Part shown: piece by piece, positions 8,825-17,319 of the stretch
How the letters are laid out: every line of letters starts with the position of its first letter
Position numbering within the stretch: position 1 is the stretch's first letter
Origin: a bacterium
GTDB taxonomy: Bacteria > Cyanobacteriota > Vampirovibrionia > Obscuribacterales > Obscuribacteraceae
Direction: 5' to 3'
Assembly: GCA_018062085.1 (NCBI GenBank)
Contig: JAGOSY010000017.1
Span: forward strand, 1 to 64,000
Length of the DNA: 64,000 nucleotides
Program-made: the position numbers and the translations under genes
Notes under the pieces: model-generated
What the model saw: only the letters and a program-made list of their open reading frames with translations
Told to the model about the DNA's origin: nothing
Databases searched by the model: none

Positions 8825-9958
8825 TTACTGGGCAATCGCGGTTGCTGCGCTTGGAGAGTCAGTCGACGCTGCGCACGGCGCATCACTGGACGAATCACGC
8901 GACGCATCATGTGACGAACCATTGGTCGAGCCATCGGCTGCTTCTTGGCCAATGAGCATCTTGCGCAGTTCGTCCGCTGCGACTTTCAGCGCTTCCGGTC
9001 CGGTATCGCCATCGACTAGGGTCTCTGGTTCGATGCCGTTTCTTTCGGTTTGGCCGCAGTCTCCGAGCCATTCACCACCAGGCGCGAACCAATGACAGCG
9101 AGTGACACGCACTTTGAGTTTGTCTGTGATTTCGTAGTCAGCTTGACCAATGCCTTTCCCTGCTGTAGCGGCGCTGCCGACCATGTGCACTTGACCGGCA
9201 ATGCCGTTTTGCACGAGGGCGCAAATCATCATCTCGCTGGCGCTGGCTGTGCGACGATTGAGCAAGATCACCAGTGGTTTGCCAAACAGCGTTGCCGCCC
9301 GACGCTTGTAGAGGTCAGTGGGCAAAGTGGTGATGTCATTGTTACCGGCGCCATGCACTTCATCGGTGAGGAAAAACTGGTCCTCGTTGAGGAAGTACTG
9401 CCGGATTTTCATGCCCTCTTCATGGCGAAACTTGAGAGTGGCGAGCAGGCCCTGGTCGAGGAAGAAGCCGCAGCATTCCATGGCCTGGTGCATTCTGCCG
9501 CCGCTATTGCCGCGCAGGTCGAGAATCACGCCGTCGCAGGTGGCGATTTTCTCGACAGCTGCTTGCACTAGTTCGACTACGTCTTCGCGATCAAAGCTGC
9601 TGATGCGCAGATAGCCAATCTTGCTGGGGGAGAGGGCTGACATGACATCGGCAGGCTTTTCAGCAGCAGGAGTTCGCGAATTGCCTTCAACAGCAGCAGG
9701 TAGATCGTCAGCGCTAGAGGGCGAGACGAAAGTGGAAGGTGCGATCAACCGCTCGGTGTACGTGTCATTGAGCGAGGCCAGCATTTCGTCAGCGCAGCGC
9801 AATGCACTTTCTTCGCTGTCGATTTGTGCGTCGAATTTGTGCTCCCAGGAGCTCCAATTCGCTAATCTCGACTTGTCGAAGAAAGTAACGCCGACCAGTT
9901 CCCAGATCGCGTGATAAAGCGCAAGCCCCTGGGTTGAGGCTGTTCTTGAAATATTCAT
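8825..9958 (-). CDS. S41-family (C-terminal-processing-type) serine peptidase
   Basis: 377 residues. The S41 core is clear: GVILDLRGNSGG near residue 145, the nucleophile block TASASEMM near 230, and the general-base lysine in AGKGIGQ about 27 residues later. An N-terminal helical domain (LASLNDTYTERL) replaces the usual layout and I see no PDZ domain. There is no signal peptide or transmembrane segment, so the enzyme may be cytoplasmic, unlike classical CtpA. The C-terminal ~30 residues are a low-complexity Ser/Ala/Asp tail (DASRDSSSDAPCAASTDS). AAAGG lies 8 nt before the ATG. It is monocistronic with its own terminator. Confidence 0.88.
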   Translation of the reverse strand: MNISRTASTQGLALYHAIWELVGVTFFDKSRLANWSSWEHKFDAQIDSEESALRCADEMLASLNDTYTERLIAPSTFVSPSSADDLPAAVEGNSRTPAAEKPADVMSALSPSKIGYLRISSFDREDVVELVQAAVEKIATCDGVILDLRGNSGGRMHQAMECCGFFLDQGLLATLKFRHEEGMKIRQYFLNEDQFFLTDEVHGAGNNDITTLPTDLYKRRAATLFGKPLVILLNRRTASASEMMICALVQNGIAGQVHMVGSAATAGKGIGQADYEITDKLKVRVTRCHWFAPGGEWLGDCGQTERNGIEPETLVDGDTGPEALKVAADELRKMLIGQEAADGSTNGSSHDASRDSSSDAPCAASTDSPSAATAIAQ

Positions 9959-10080
9959 GACGATACCTTTCTCAGCACCTTGTGCTATGAAGAAATTCGA
10001 TTAGGGTGTTGGTGTGTTTGGAAGCTAAATATTTATTCGCGAGAAATTAAATGGTGTATCTGGCTTTAAACCTAGCCAAG

Positions 10081-10115
10081 AGGCGTAAGAAATTAAAAGG
10101 GAATTTCTTACGCCT
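10081..10115. repeat. Perfect 14-bp inverted repeat in intergenic region
   Basis: AGGCGTAAGAAATT at 10081-10094 and AATTTCTTACGCCT at 10102-10115 are exact reverse complements with a 7-nt loop. No T-run follows on either strand, so it is either an imperfect terminator for the minus-strand gene ending at 10325 or an operator upstream of the S41 gene. The rest of the 366-bp gap 9959-10324 shows nothing else I recognise. Confidence 0.6.
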
Positions 10116-10324
10116 AGATGAGATCGCGCTTAGACTGGGCTAGCACAGCATAAATTGTTGTGAGTTTTGCTTTTGTCAGGTTAGTATGGCTATCGCGAAC
10201 TTCTATGTGAAAGCACTCTTTCTTTGTCCGCCTTCACTTAAAGCGCTGCTAAAAACAGTCAGATTTTCTTGAGAAAAAATGACAGTTTCGAATTCATAGA
10301 AAGAGCATCACGCTGTCAATTTGT

Positions 10325-10879
10325 CTACAGTTTTGAATCAGCTTTCTTTCCATTGAAGGCAAAGACGCGGCTGGAGAACTCTGGTAGTGAAGCTGAGCCG
10401 CTGATGGTGCGGTCGGCCAAATTTACTTTCCCTGTCATATGGGCGATTGCCTTTTCGCTTTTGCGGGTCATGCGCGCTAGCTTTGAGCGGGAGAAATCGA
10501 CGAACATTCTCACTTCGCCTGTTTCAGTTTGATAATCGCCCCAAAGCGGAAAAGTGCCCAATAGACCTTTATAGATGCCCTGTACCTGCTTGTCGCTGAC
10601 ACTTGTGATTGTGACAGTGGGCTTGCGTCTGATTTTGGGAATTTCAACTTTCCAAACGCCGATGAAACTGTTGAGGTCCACCTCTGTTGGTACAAGAGGT
10701 ACAAGAGGTACCTCTTCAACTGTGGTCACTTGTCCCTGCAAGGTCTCGCCTGAGGCGGGCAGCATGCTATTTGTCGCTAGGCACAGTAAAGTTAGGTACA
10801 TAGCTGCAGACGTGGCTGGGCTCTGCGCGCGCCAGTGTAAGGCGATCTTCGCGGCGGCCGCAATTTTGCTAGAATTCAC
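10325..10879 (-). CDS. Exported protein, lipocalin-like beta domain
   Basis: 184 residues from GTG at 10879, chosen because CAGGAG lies 9 nt upstream; the reading frame stays open to 11005 but that extension has no ribosome site and reads as non-protein-like. Residues ~15-42 form a signal peptide (AAMYLTLLCLATNSML then PASG). A short VPLVPLVP linker precedes a mature domain with FIGVWKVEIPKIRR, VTITSV and GTFPLWGDY, consistent with a small lipocalin-like beta barrel. Function unknown. It diverges from the dioxygenase pseudogene. Confidence 0.7.
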   Translation of the reverse strand: MNSSKIAAAAKIALHWRAQSPATSAAMYLTLLCLATNSMLPASGETLQGQVTTVEEVPLVPLVPTEVDLNSFIGVWKVEIPKIRRKPTVTITSVSDKQVQGIYKGLLGTFPLWGDYQTETGEVRMFVDFSRSKLARMTRKSEKAIAHMTGKVNLADRTISGSASLPEFSSRVFAFNGKKADSKL

Positions 10880-11003
10880 TCTGCTTTTCTCCTGTTGCTT
10901 TGGCGCACAAAGCTGATACGGGTGGAGTGAGCAAATAGTTTCACTTTTCAGCAAAAGATTTTTCTCAGCGGCACAATAGGGAGAGACGCAATCAGGAAAA
11001 AAC

Positions 11004-11403
11004 ATGACAGATGCCTATTCTTCAAATGAACAGAAGCAACCGACCTTCTACATTCCCCATGGTGGCGGCCCTTGCTCCTTTGCGTGAGCAAGGGGTATTG
11101 ATTGTGGGAAGTGGTATGAGCTATCACAATTTGCGTTCGTTTGGCAGTGGCGACAGTGGCCCTCATTCTGCTCATTTTGACCAATGGCTAGACCAATCTA
11201 TTACGGGGCAACCTGCGGCTGTGAGAAGAGAGAAGCTCATTGCCTGGGAGTCTGCGCCTTCGGCCCGAGCCGCTCATCCCCGCGAGGAACATCTGTTGCC
11301 TCTGATGGTTGTGGCAGGGGCGGCTGGCTCCGAAATGGGGCAGCGAACATACAATGAAAAGGTTATGGGTATGGCAATTTCGGCATTTCAATTTGGCGGA
11401 TAA
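11004..11403 (+). pseudogene. LigB/DODA-type extradiol dioxygenase, internal deletion
   Basis: ATG at 11004 (AGGA upstream) opens a frame reading ...QPTFYIPHGGGPCSFA and stopping at 11085-11087. That is the N-terminus of class III extradiol dioxygenases of the 4,5-DOPA type. In the +1 frame from about 11068 the sequence continues as AALAPLREQGVLIVGSGMSY and on to the natural C-terminus GMAISAFQFGG. Roughly 100 to 130 central residues, including most metal ligands, are missing and the two parts are out of frame. A single deletion inside GGTGGCGGCCCTTGCTCC explains this. Confidence 0.8.
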
Positions 11404-11614
11404 TTGCTGTCGTCATTGGTTTCTGAGAAGAATTTAGCCGAAGTCAAGGGTTGCCATTAAAAGCCAAGAGGTGTCTTTGGTGCGACAATTGCACTCCCGA
11501 TGTCGCCCTGCTGGATATGCTCCCGCTAGACTTTTTCGATTTGATTTAATGGTCTTCAATTTAATGATCTAAGGAATCCCTTTTTCGCAATACTTTCCAT
11601 ATGCAGGGGTGACT

Positions 11615-12535
11615 ATGAGCTCGCCAGAAACCAAGTCCAGTGCTAATTCAAGAACGAAATCAAGTATCAAGTCTAGCGTTCTCGTGCACAACGCTTACGG
11701 CAAGTCTGGAGTTCGTCTAACTAAGGTAATTAGGCACGAAGGCTATCAGGAACTGAAAGAGCTGACTGCCAATATTCAGTTAGAGGGCAGCTTTGAAGGT
11801 TCGTATTTAGAGGGCGATAACAGTCAAATCATTGCCACTGATTCAATGAAAAATACTGTTTATGTCATGGCCGCCGAGCATGCCCTCGCTAACCTTGAAA
11901 GTTTCGCCCAAGACTTAGCCTTGCATTTCTTGAAGACATATTCGCATGTTAGTGAAGCCACTGTTCATCTTGTAGAAGACCTCTGGCTGCGCATACCCAC
12001 CGATGGTAAGCCGCACCCCCATGCCTTTGTTTCTGCTGGCAACGAGAAGCGCATTGCTTCTGTTGTGGCGGACCGCGAAAGCCTTTCGCTGCAGTCCGGA
12101 ATCGACAATTTAGTGGTAGCTAAAACTACCGATTCGCAGTTCTGGGGCTTTATTCGTGATCAATATACAACTTTGCCTGAAGTGCGCGATCGCATCATGG
12201 CCACTAGCATTGAAGCTTCGTGGTGGTATACGGCCGAGAGTAAAAAAGATACTGAGTCAATTGATTTCAATAAGAACTATGAGACCATTCGCAAAACTAT
12301 TCTTGATGTATTCGCTACTCAGCATAGTTTGGCCGTGCAGCAGACACTTTACGACATGGGCGAAGCAGTGCTCGCGGCCGTTTCTGACATTGAAAAAATC
12401 AGTATCACCATGCCCAATCAGCATCGCATTGCCTTCAACTTAGAGCCTTTTGGCAAGAACAATCAGAACGAAATTTTCTTCCCAATCGATGAACCGTTTG
12501 GCTTAATCTCAGGAACAATCAAGAGGGGTGCCTGA
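11615..12535 (+). CDS. uox: Urate oxidase (uricase)
   Basis: 306 residues; oxidises urate to 5-hydroxyisourate with O2, first step of the operon. Seen: VHNAYGKSGVRLTKV near the N-terminus (catalytic lysine region), ATDSMKNTVYVMA (active-site threonine and the TxxxxN block), and PNQHRIAFNLEPFG with the catalytic histidine and the N/Q urate-binding residues. Length is normal for a single-domain uricase plus a ~25-residue Ser/Lys-rich N-terminal extension. ATG 11615 is preferred over GTG 11609 because GCAGGGG lies 6 nt upstream. The 3' end overlaps the allantoinase start by 8 bp. Confidence 0.93.
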   Translation: MSSPETKSSANSRTKSSIKSSVLVHNAYGKSGVRLTKVIRHEGYQELKELTANIQLEGSFEGSYLEGDNSQIIATDSMKNTVYVMAAEHALANLESFAQDLALHFLKTYSHVSEATVHLVEDLWLRIPTDGKPHPHAFVSAGNEKRIASVVADRESLSLQSGIDNLVVAKTTDSQFWGFIRDQYTTLPEVRDRIMATSIEASWWYTAESKKDTESIDFNKNYETIRKTILDVFATQHSLAVQQTLYDMGEAVLAAVSDIEKISITMPNQHRIAFNLEPFGKNNQNEIFFPIDEPFGLISGTIKRGA

Positions 12536-13985
12536 TTTGTCAGAGTCTAATAAATGGGCTATTCGAAGCAGGCGTGTGTTGCGCGCTAAGGGCTTTGAGG
12601 CAGCCGCACTTTTGGTTGAAGCGGGAAAGATTCAAAAGATCGTGGCCTTTGACCAAGTTCCCTCAGGATATGCCCTTGAAGATGTCGGCGATCTTATTGT
12701 TATGCCTGGCGTGGTTGATAGTCATGTTCACATCAATGAACCTGGTCGCACCGAGTGGGAAGGTTTCACTACAGCTACTCGTGCTGCCGCTGCCGGTGGT
12801 ATCACAACCTTGGCTGATATGCCACTTAATTGTATTCCTGTCACTACCAGTGCAGAGGCATTTCGTGAGAAGCTCAAGCATATAGAAGGAAGGCTCTCTG
12901 TAGATTTGTGCTTCTGGGGTGGTGTCGTTCCTGGTAACGGCGGCGAATTGAACAAGATGATTGATCTTGGAGTAATGGGCTTCAAGTGTTTTCTCATTCA
13001 TTCTGGTATTGATGATTTTCCTAATGTAGAACGCCACGATTTAGAGTTGGCCATGCCGATTCTAGCTAAGCGTGGTCTGCCCTTGCTCGTGCATGCTGAG
13101 CTTGACTGTTCGCACATAGGTAGCTCTCAGGCAGACGGCTCGGATCCAGGCGGCGCGCATACGGATAATTCGCAAGCTGCCAGCGACTTCGCTGCCGCAC
13201 CGCACAAATACTCAAACTTTCTTAATTCGCGGCCGCGTTCGTGGGAAAACGAAGCGATTAAACTAATGATTGATCTCTGCCGCGAATTTGATTGTCGCGT
13301 GCATATCGTGCACCTATCTTCTTCTGATGCTCTGCCGATGATTGCTGCGGCTAAGAAAGAAGGTTTGAAGTTAACGGTTGAGACCTGCCCGCACTATTTG
13401 ACCTTGGTGGCTGAAGATATCGCTGATGGTGATACCAGATTTAAGTGCACACCGCCAATTCGCGAAAGAGAAAACTGCGAGAAGCTCTGGCAGGGCCTAG
13501 CTGATGGCACAATCGATTTTATAGTTTCGGATCATTCTCCCTGCACCCCTGAGTTGAAATTATTGAAGGAAGGTAACTTCGACAAGGCCTGGGGCGGCAT
13601 ATCTTCTCTGCAGTTTGGACTATCAGCGGTCTGGAGTGAAGCCAAAAGACGCGGTCATACCCTGGACCAAGTCAGTGAATGGATGTCCAAACGCCCTGCA
13701 CAGTTCTTGGGCTTGTCCAAACGTAAAGGGTCGCTAGAAGAAGGTATGGACGCGGACATTGTTGTCTTTGACAGCGAAAAGTCGTTCAAAATTGAGCAAT
13801 CAATGATTGAGCACCGCCACAAAGTGACGCCTCATGAAGGGAGAGTATTTACTGGTCAGGTGCAAAAGACTTTTGTTCGCGGAATCAAAATTTATGATCA
13901 GGGAAACTTCTCAAAAGAGCCTTCTGGTAAGGCTTTGATGGGTACAAAATTGGGAGAGTATGTTGATGCAAACGTCCATTCTTGA
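12528..13985 (+). CDS. allB: Allantoinase
   Basis: 485 residues, cyclic amidohydrolase that opens allantoin to allantoate. Metal ligands are visible: DSHVHINEPGRTEWEGF, the carboxylated lysine in GFKCFLIHSG, histidines in LLVHAELDC and RVHIVHLSSSD, and the aspartate in VSDHSPC. Compared with other allantoinases there is a ~25-residue Ser/Asp/Ala-rich insertion (about residues 195-220) between the HAE block and SRPRSWENEA. GTG start at 12528 overlaps uox, implying translational coupling. Confidence 0.93.
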   Translation: MPDLSESNKWAIRSRRVLRAKGFEAAALLVEAGKIQKIVAFDQVPSGYALEDVGDLIVMPGVVDSHVHINEPGRTEWEGFTTATRAAAAGGITTLADMPLNCIPVTTSAEAFREKLKHIEGRLSVDLCFWGGVVPGNGGELNKMIDLGVMGFKCFLIHSGIDDFPNVERHDLELAMPILAKRGLPLLVHAELDCSHIGSSQADGSDPGGAHTDNSQAASDFAAAPHKYSNFLNSRPRSWENEAIKLMIDLCREFDCRVHIVHLSSSDALPMIAAAKKEGLKLTVETCPHYLTLVAEDIADGDTRFKCTPPIRERENCEKLWQGLADGTIDFIVSDHSPCTPELKLLKEGNFDKAWGGISSLQFGLSAVWSEAKRRGHTLDQVSEWMSKRPAQFLGLSKRKGSLEEGMDADIVVFDSEKSFKIEQSMIEHRHKVTPHEGRVFTGQVQKTFVRGIKIYDQGNFSKEPSGKALMGTKLGEYVDANVHS

Positions 13986-14985
13986 GGCTTCTGCCTTCAC
14001 TGGTTTGATTGATCTTGCCACTGAAAAACTTGGCGGAAAGGCACTCGGCTGTAGCGATGAATTTTTTGCTGAGAAAGAAAACTTGCTCATGCCTGGTCGC
14101 GGCATTTTTATTGAAGACAAATACACTAAAAATGGCAAATGGATGGACGGCTGGGAATCACGCAGAAAGCGCGGCCCTGGCCACGATTGGTGCATCATCA
14201 AATTGGGCCTGCCTGGAGTAATCCGTGGCGTCGATATCGACACTAATCACTTCCTGGGCAATCATCCGCCCTATGCTTCACTAGAAGCTTGCATTGCCGA
14301 CCCCAATGAGCATGCCGACAAGCTAGCTGCTTCAGATAAGTGGGTAGAGATTGTACCGCGCTCATCTCTCAAGCCTGGTTCACAGAACCTTTTTGCTGTA
14401 TCTAGCGGCGAGCGCTTCACCCATGTGCGCTTGAATATTTTCCCTGATGGCGGCGTAGCTAGATTGAAAATATTTGGCGATGTCATTCCTGATTTTTCTA
14501 AAATAAAAGCTGACGCCCTGGTTGATTTGGCCGCTGTTGAATTTGGTGGCCATGTGGTTGCCTGCAACGACATGTTCTTTGGCAATATGGACAATTTGAT
14601 TATGCCTGGTCGCGGCAGAAATATGGGCGATGCCTGGGAAACCAGACGTAAGCGCGGCCCTGGTCACGACTGGGTAATAGTCAAATTGGGCCAACCGGGA
14701 TTGGTGCAAAAGCTTGAAGTTGATACGGCTTTCCATATTGGTAATTATCCTGACACTTGCTCAGTAGACGGCTGCTACTCTCCCGATCTAGAAATGGACA
14801 ATCTTACTTGGCCCCAAGCACAGTGGAAGGAACTGCTGCCCCAGCTCAAGCTATCGGCTGACAAACAGCACCACTTTGAAAAAGAGATAATTGATATTGG
14901 CAATATCACCCATGTGCGCTTAAATATTTACCCTGATGGCGGTGTGGCTCGCTTGCGCGTGCATTGCCGCCGGGCCCAAGTCTAG
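13966..14985 (+). CDS. alc: Allantoicase
   Basis: 339 residues, converts allantoate to (S)-ureidoglycolate and urea. The protein is two tandem copies of the allantoicase jelly-roll domain: each has LGGKALGCSDEFF / FGGHVVACNDMFF, then LMPGRG / IMPGRG, then RRKRGPGHDW, and ends THVRLNIFPDGGVARL / THVRLNIYPDGGVARL. GGGAGAG at 13952-13958 is 7 nt from ATG 13966 and only 1 nt from ATG 13960, so 13966 is preferred. It overlaps allB by 20 bp. Confidence 0.93.
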   Translation: MQTSILEASAFTGLIDLATEKLGGKALGCSDEFFAEKENLLMPGRGIFIEDKYTKNGKWMDGWESRRKRGPGHDWCIIKLGLPGVIRGVDIDTNHFLGNHPPYASLEACIADPNEHADKLAASDKWVEIVPRSSLKPGSQNLFAVSSGERFTHVRLNIFPDGGVARLKIFGDVIPDFSKIKADALVDLAAVEFGGHVVACNDMFFGNMDNLIMPGRGRNMGDAWETRRKRGPGHDWVIVKLGQPGLVQKLEVDTAFHIGNYPDTCSVDGCYSPDLEMDNLTWPQAQWKELLPQLKLSADKQHHFEKEIIDIGNITHVRLNIYPDGGVARLRVHCRRAQV

Positions 14986-15014
14986 ATCGCGAACGGTTGT
15001 AGGTAACAATTAGA

Positions 15015-15521
15015 GTGAATCTCGAACAGCTAAATCAATCATCAAGTGAGCTACTGCAACCAGAACTGCTGCGTTGCTGCGGCAGTGCAAGGTGGGTAGA
15101 AAAGCTGATTGCGGGCCGCCCTTATGTTGCTGAAGCTGAACTATACAGTGCCTCCGATCGCATCTGGCAGAGTCTAAACTCTGAAGATTGGTTGGAGGCA
15201 TTTAGTCACCACCCCAAAATAGGTGACTTGGAGAGTCTAAAGACTAAGTTCGCCAGCACCAGTGACTGGGCCTCTGGCGAACAAGGTGGAGTAGCCTTGG
15301 CTAGTGAACGGGTGATTGAAGAGTTGGCGGCTGGTAACACAGCTTATGAAGAGAAGTTCGGCTACATATTTATTGTCTGTGCTACCGGTAAGACCGCTGG
15401 CGAAATGTTAGCTCTCTTGCAAGAGCGGCTGCACAACGCACCTGATGTGGAAATACAGCGGGCAATGGCCGAACAAAACAAAATCACAAGACTAAGATTG
15501 GAAAAACTTTTAGGGCTTTAA
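15015..15521 (+). CDS. uraD: OHCU decarboxylase
   Basis: 168 residues. Decarboxylates 2-oxo-4-hydroxy-4-carboxy-5-ureidoimidazoline to (S)-allantoin, the third urate step. Seen: FSHHPKIGD with the catalytic histidine, GNTAYEEKFGYIFIVCATGKTA (the conserved F-G-x-x-F-I-x-C block) and the all-helical length typical of the family. GTG start. It lies 29 bp after alc and 15 bp before uraH. Confidence 0.92.
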   Translation: MNLEQLNQSSSELLQPELLRCCGSARWVEKLIAGRPYVAEAELYSASDRIWQSLNSEDWLEAFSHHPKIGDLESLKTKFASTSDWASGEQGGVALASERVIEELAAGNTAYEEKFGYIFIVCATGKTAGEMLALLQERLHNAPDVEIQRAMAEQNKITRLRLEKLLGL

Positions 15522-15536
15522 TTGGAGAATGGTGCC

Positions 15537-15878
15537 ATGAGCAGAATCACTACACATGTTTTAGATACTTCGTTAGGCCGCCCAGCTGCTGGCGTTGACG
15601 TTGTGCTTGAATACAAGGGTCTTGATGATTGGGAAGAAATTGGTCGCGGCACAACTGATAACGATGGCCGCTTTAGCGATTTAGTACCAGCTGATTGGGC
15701 CAATAGAGCTGGCACCTACCAGCTTACTTTTAATACTGGTGGTTATTTTGAAAAGACCCATCGCCAAAATTTTTATCCAACGGTTCCAATCATTTTTGAA
15801 ATCGTCAATCAAGAAGAGCACCACCATGTGCCGCTGTTGTTGAGCCCCTTTGGTTATTCTACTTATAGAGGAAGTTAG
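15537..15878 (+). CDS. uraH: 5-Hydroxyisourate hydrolase (transthyretin-like)
   Basis: 113 residues. Hydrolyses 5-hydroxyisourate to OHCU. Diagnostic features: ITTHVLDTSLGRPAAG at the N-terminus, TDNDGRF, and the family-defining C-terminal tetrapeptide YRGS. No signal peptide. ATG 15537 is chosen because GGAGA lies 9 nt upstream. Confidence 0.94.
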   Translation: MSRITTHVLDTSLGRPAAGVDVVLEYKGLDDWEEIGRGTTDNDGRFSDLVPADWANRAGTYQLTFNTGGYFEKTHRQNFYPTVPIIFEIVNQEEHHHVPLLLSPFGYSTYRGS

Positions 15879-15917
15879 TCGTTACTTATATTGCTTAGTT
15901 TAAATCAGGAGTACAAG

Positions 15918-17285
15918 ATGAAAGTCAGTCTGCCCGAGGCCACCACTAAAGACGTATTCGCCAAGTTAGCTCAGGCTAACGCGGCATTTAATCAGTTTTA
16001 TCCTGGTGAGTCTTCTGCCAGGCAACCGGTGCACACTGTATATGGTGGTGCTCAGCTTTTTAAAGCTGACTCGGCGAAGAAGCTCGGCACTATGGCGGTC
16101 GCTAGTCTTGAAGAGTACGCCGCTGACGCTTCCATTTTGGCCAAGGCCCTAGATTTGCCTGGTAAAGACTCGGGATTGGCCAGCAAGATTTATGACCGTG
16201 TTCAAGAAAAGTTGAAGCGTGAAGCTGTTGAAGATTTTCGCATCGACTTCGAAGACGGCTACGGCAACCGGCCTGATTCAGAGGAAGACCATCACGCCGA
16301 AGCTGCAGCTAAAGAAGTGGCCCGTGGTATGAAAGAGCAGCTTCTTCCTCCCTTTATCGGCATTCGCATCAAGCCCTTCAATGAAGAGTTGAAGCACCGC
16401 AGCGCCCGTACCCTAGATATTTTCATCACTACACTAGTTGAAGAAACTGGCGGTCTGTTGCCCGATAACTTTGTTGTCACACTGCCCAAGGTCACTATTC
16501 CTGAGCAAGTCACAGCCATGGTCGAGCTTCTCGCTTTGCTTGAGACCAAGACATCTCTGCGTCCTGGCAGCCTCAAAATGGAAATTATGATCGAACAAAC
16601 CCAGGCACTCTTCAATAGAAAAGGGGAGAGCAACATGCCCCTTTTGGCTGAAGCTGCCCAAGGCCGCTGTGTGGCTGCTCACTTTGGCACCTACGACTAC
16701 ACCGCCTCATGCAATATCACTGCTTCTGAGCAGCGCATGGACCATCCATCTTGCGACTTTGCTAGACACATGATGAAAGTGACATTTGCCGGAACAGGCA
16801 TTTGGCTCTCCGACGGCGCTACCAACGTCATGCCTGTTGGCCCTCATCGCCCTGAGGTGGGCCGGCAATTGACCGCCGCTCAAAAGGCTGAGAATGCTGA
16901 AGTAGTTCATCGCGCCTGGAAATTGGCCTATGATCACACGCGCCATTCTCTTGTACATGCCTATTATCAGGGATGGGACCTGCATCCAGCTCAGCTTCCG
17001 GTGCGCTATGCCGCTTGTTATGCTTTCTTCCTTGAAGGTCTAGAAGCTGCGTCACTGAGGCTAAAAGCGTTCATGGAAAAAGCTGCTCAGGCTACTCTGG
17101 TTGGCGATGTCTTTGATGACGCTGCCACTGGTCAAGGCTTGCTCAACTATTTCTTGCGTGCCATCAACTGCGGTGCTATCAATTTGGAAGAAATTAAAGC
17201 AACTGGTCTCACCCTTGAAGAAATTCAAACTAGATCGTTCTTGAAGATTCTCGATGGTCGCACTAAGAGGATTGCGGCGAAGTAG
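15918..17285 (+). CDS. HpcH/CitE-like aldolase/lyase (DUF6986-like) of the urate operon
   Basis: 455 residues. The TIM-barrel signature of the citrate-lyase-beta / malyl-CoA-lyase superfamily is visible: RIDFEDGYG near residue 107 (acidic metal ligands), IGIRIKPF, VTLPKV, MEIMIEQTQAL (second acidic ligand) and AHFGTYDYTAS. I recall this long version (DUF6986) being linked with urate and allantoin genes. A plausible role is handling glyoxylate released from ureidoglycolate, as alternative malate synthases do, but the substrate is not shown by sequence. AGGAG is 6 nt before the ATG. Last gene of the operon; a weak CAAAAG/CTTTTG hairpin follows at 17288-17311. Confidence 0.75.
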   Translation: MKVSLPEATTKDVFAKLAQANAAFNQFYPGESSARQPVHTVYGGAQLFKADSAKKLGTMAVASLEEYAADASILAKALDLPGKDSGLASKIYDRVQEKLKREAVEDFRIDFEDGYGNRPDSEEDHHAEAAAKEVARGMKEQLLPPFIGIRIKPFNEELKHRSARTLDIFITTLVEETGGLLPDNFVVTLPKVTIPEQVTAMVELLALLETKTSLRPGSLKMEIMIEQTQALFNRKGESNMPLLAEAAQGRCVAAHFGTYDYTASCNITASEQRMDHPSCDFARHMMKVTFAGTGIWLSDGATNVMPVGPHRPEVGRQLTAAQKAENAEVVHRAWKLAYDHTRHSLVHAYYQGWDLHPAQLPVRYAACYAFFLEGLEAASLRLKAFMEKAAQATLVGDVFDDAATGQGLLNYFLRAINCGAINLEEIKATGLTLEEIQTRSFLKILDGRTKRIAAK

Positions 17286-17319
17286 CGCAAAAGAAATTGA
17301 TATTGCTTTTGGGCTGTGT

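Noticed and set aside
9050..9571. 173-residue plus-strand open frame
   Set aside because: Lies entirely antisense to the S41 peptidase, whose catalytic motifs are intact.
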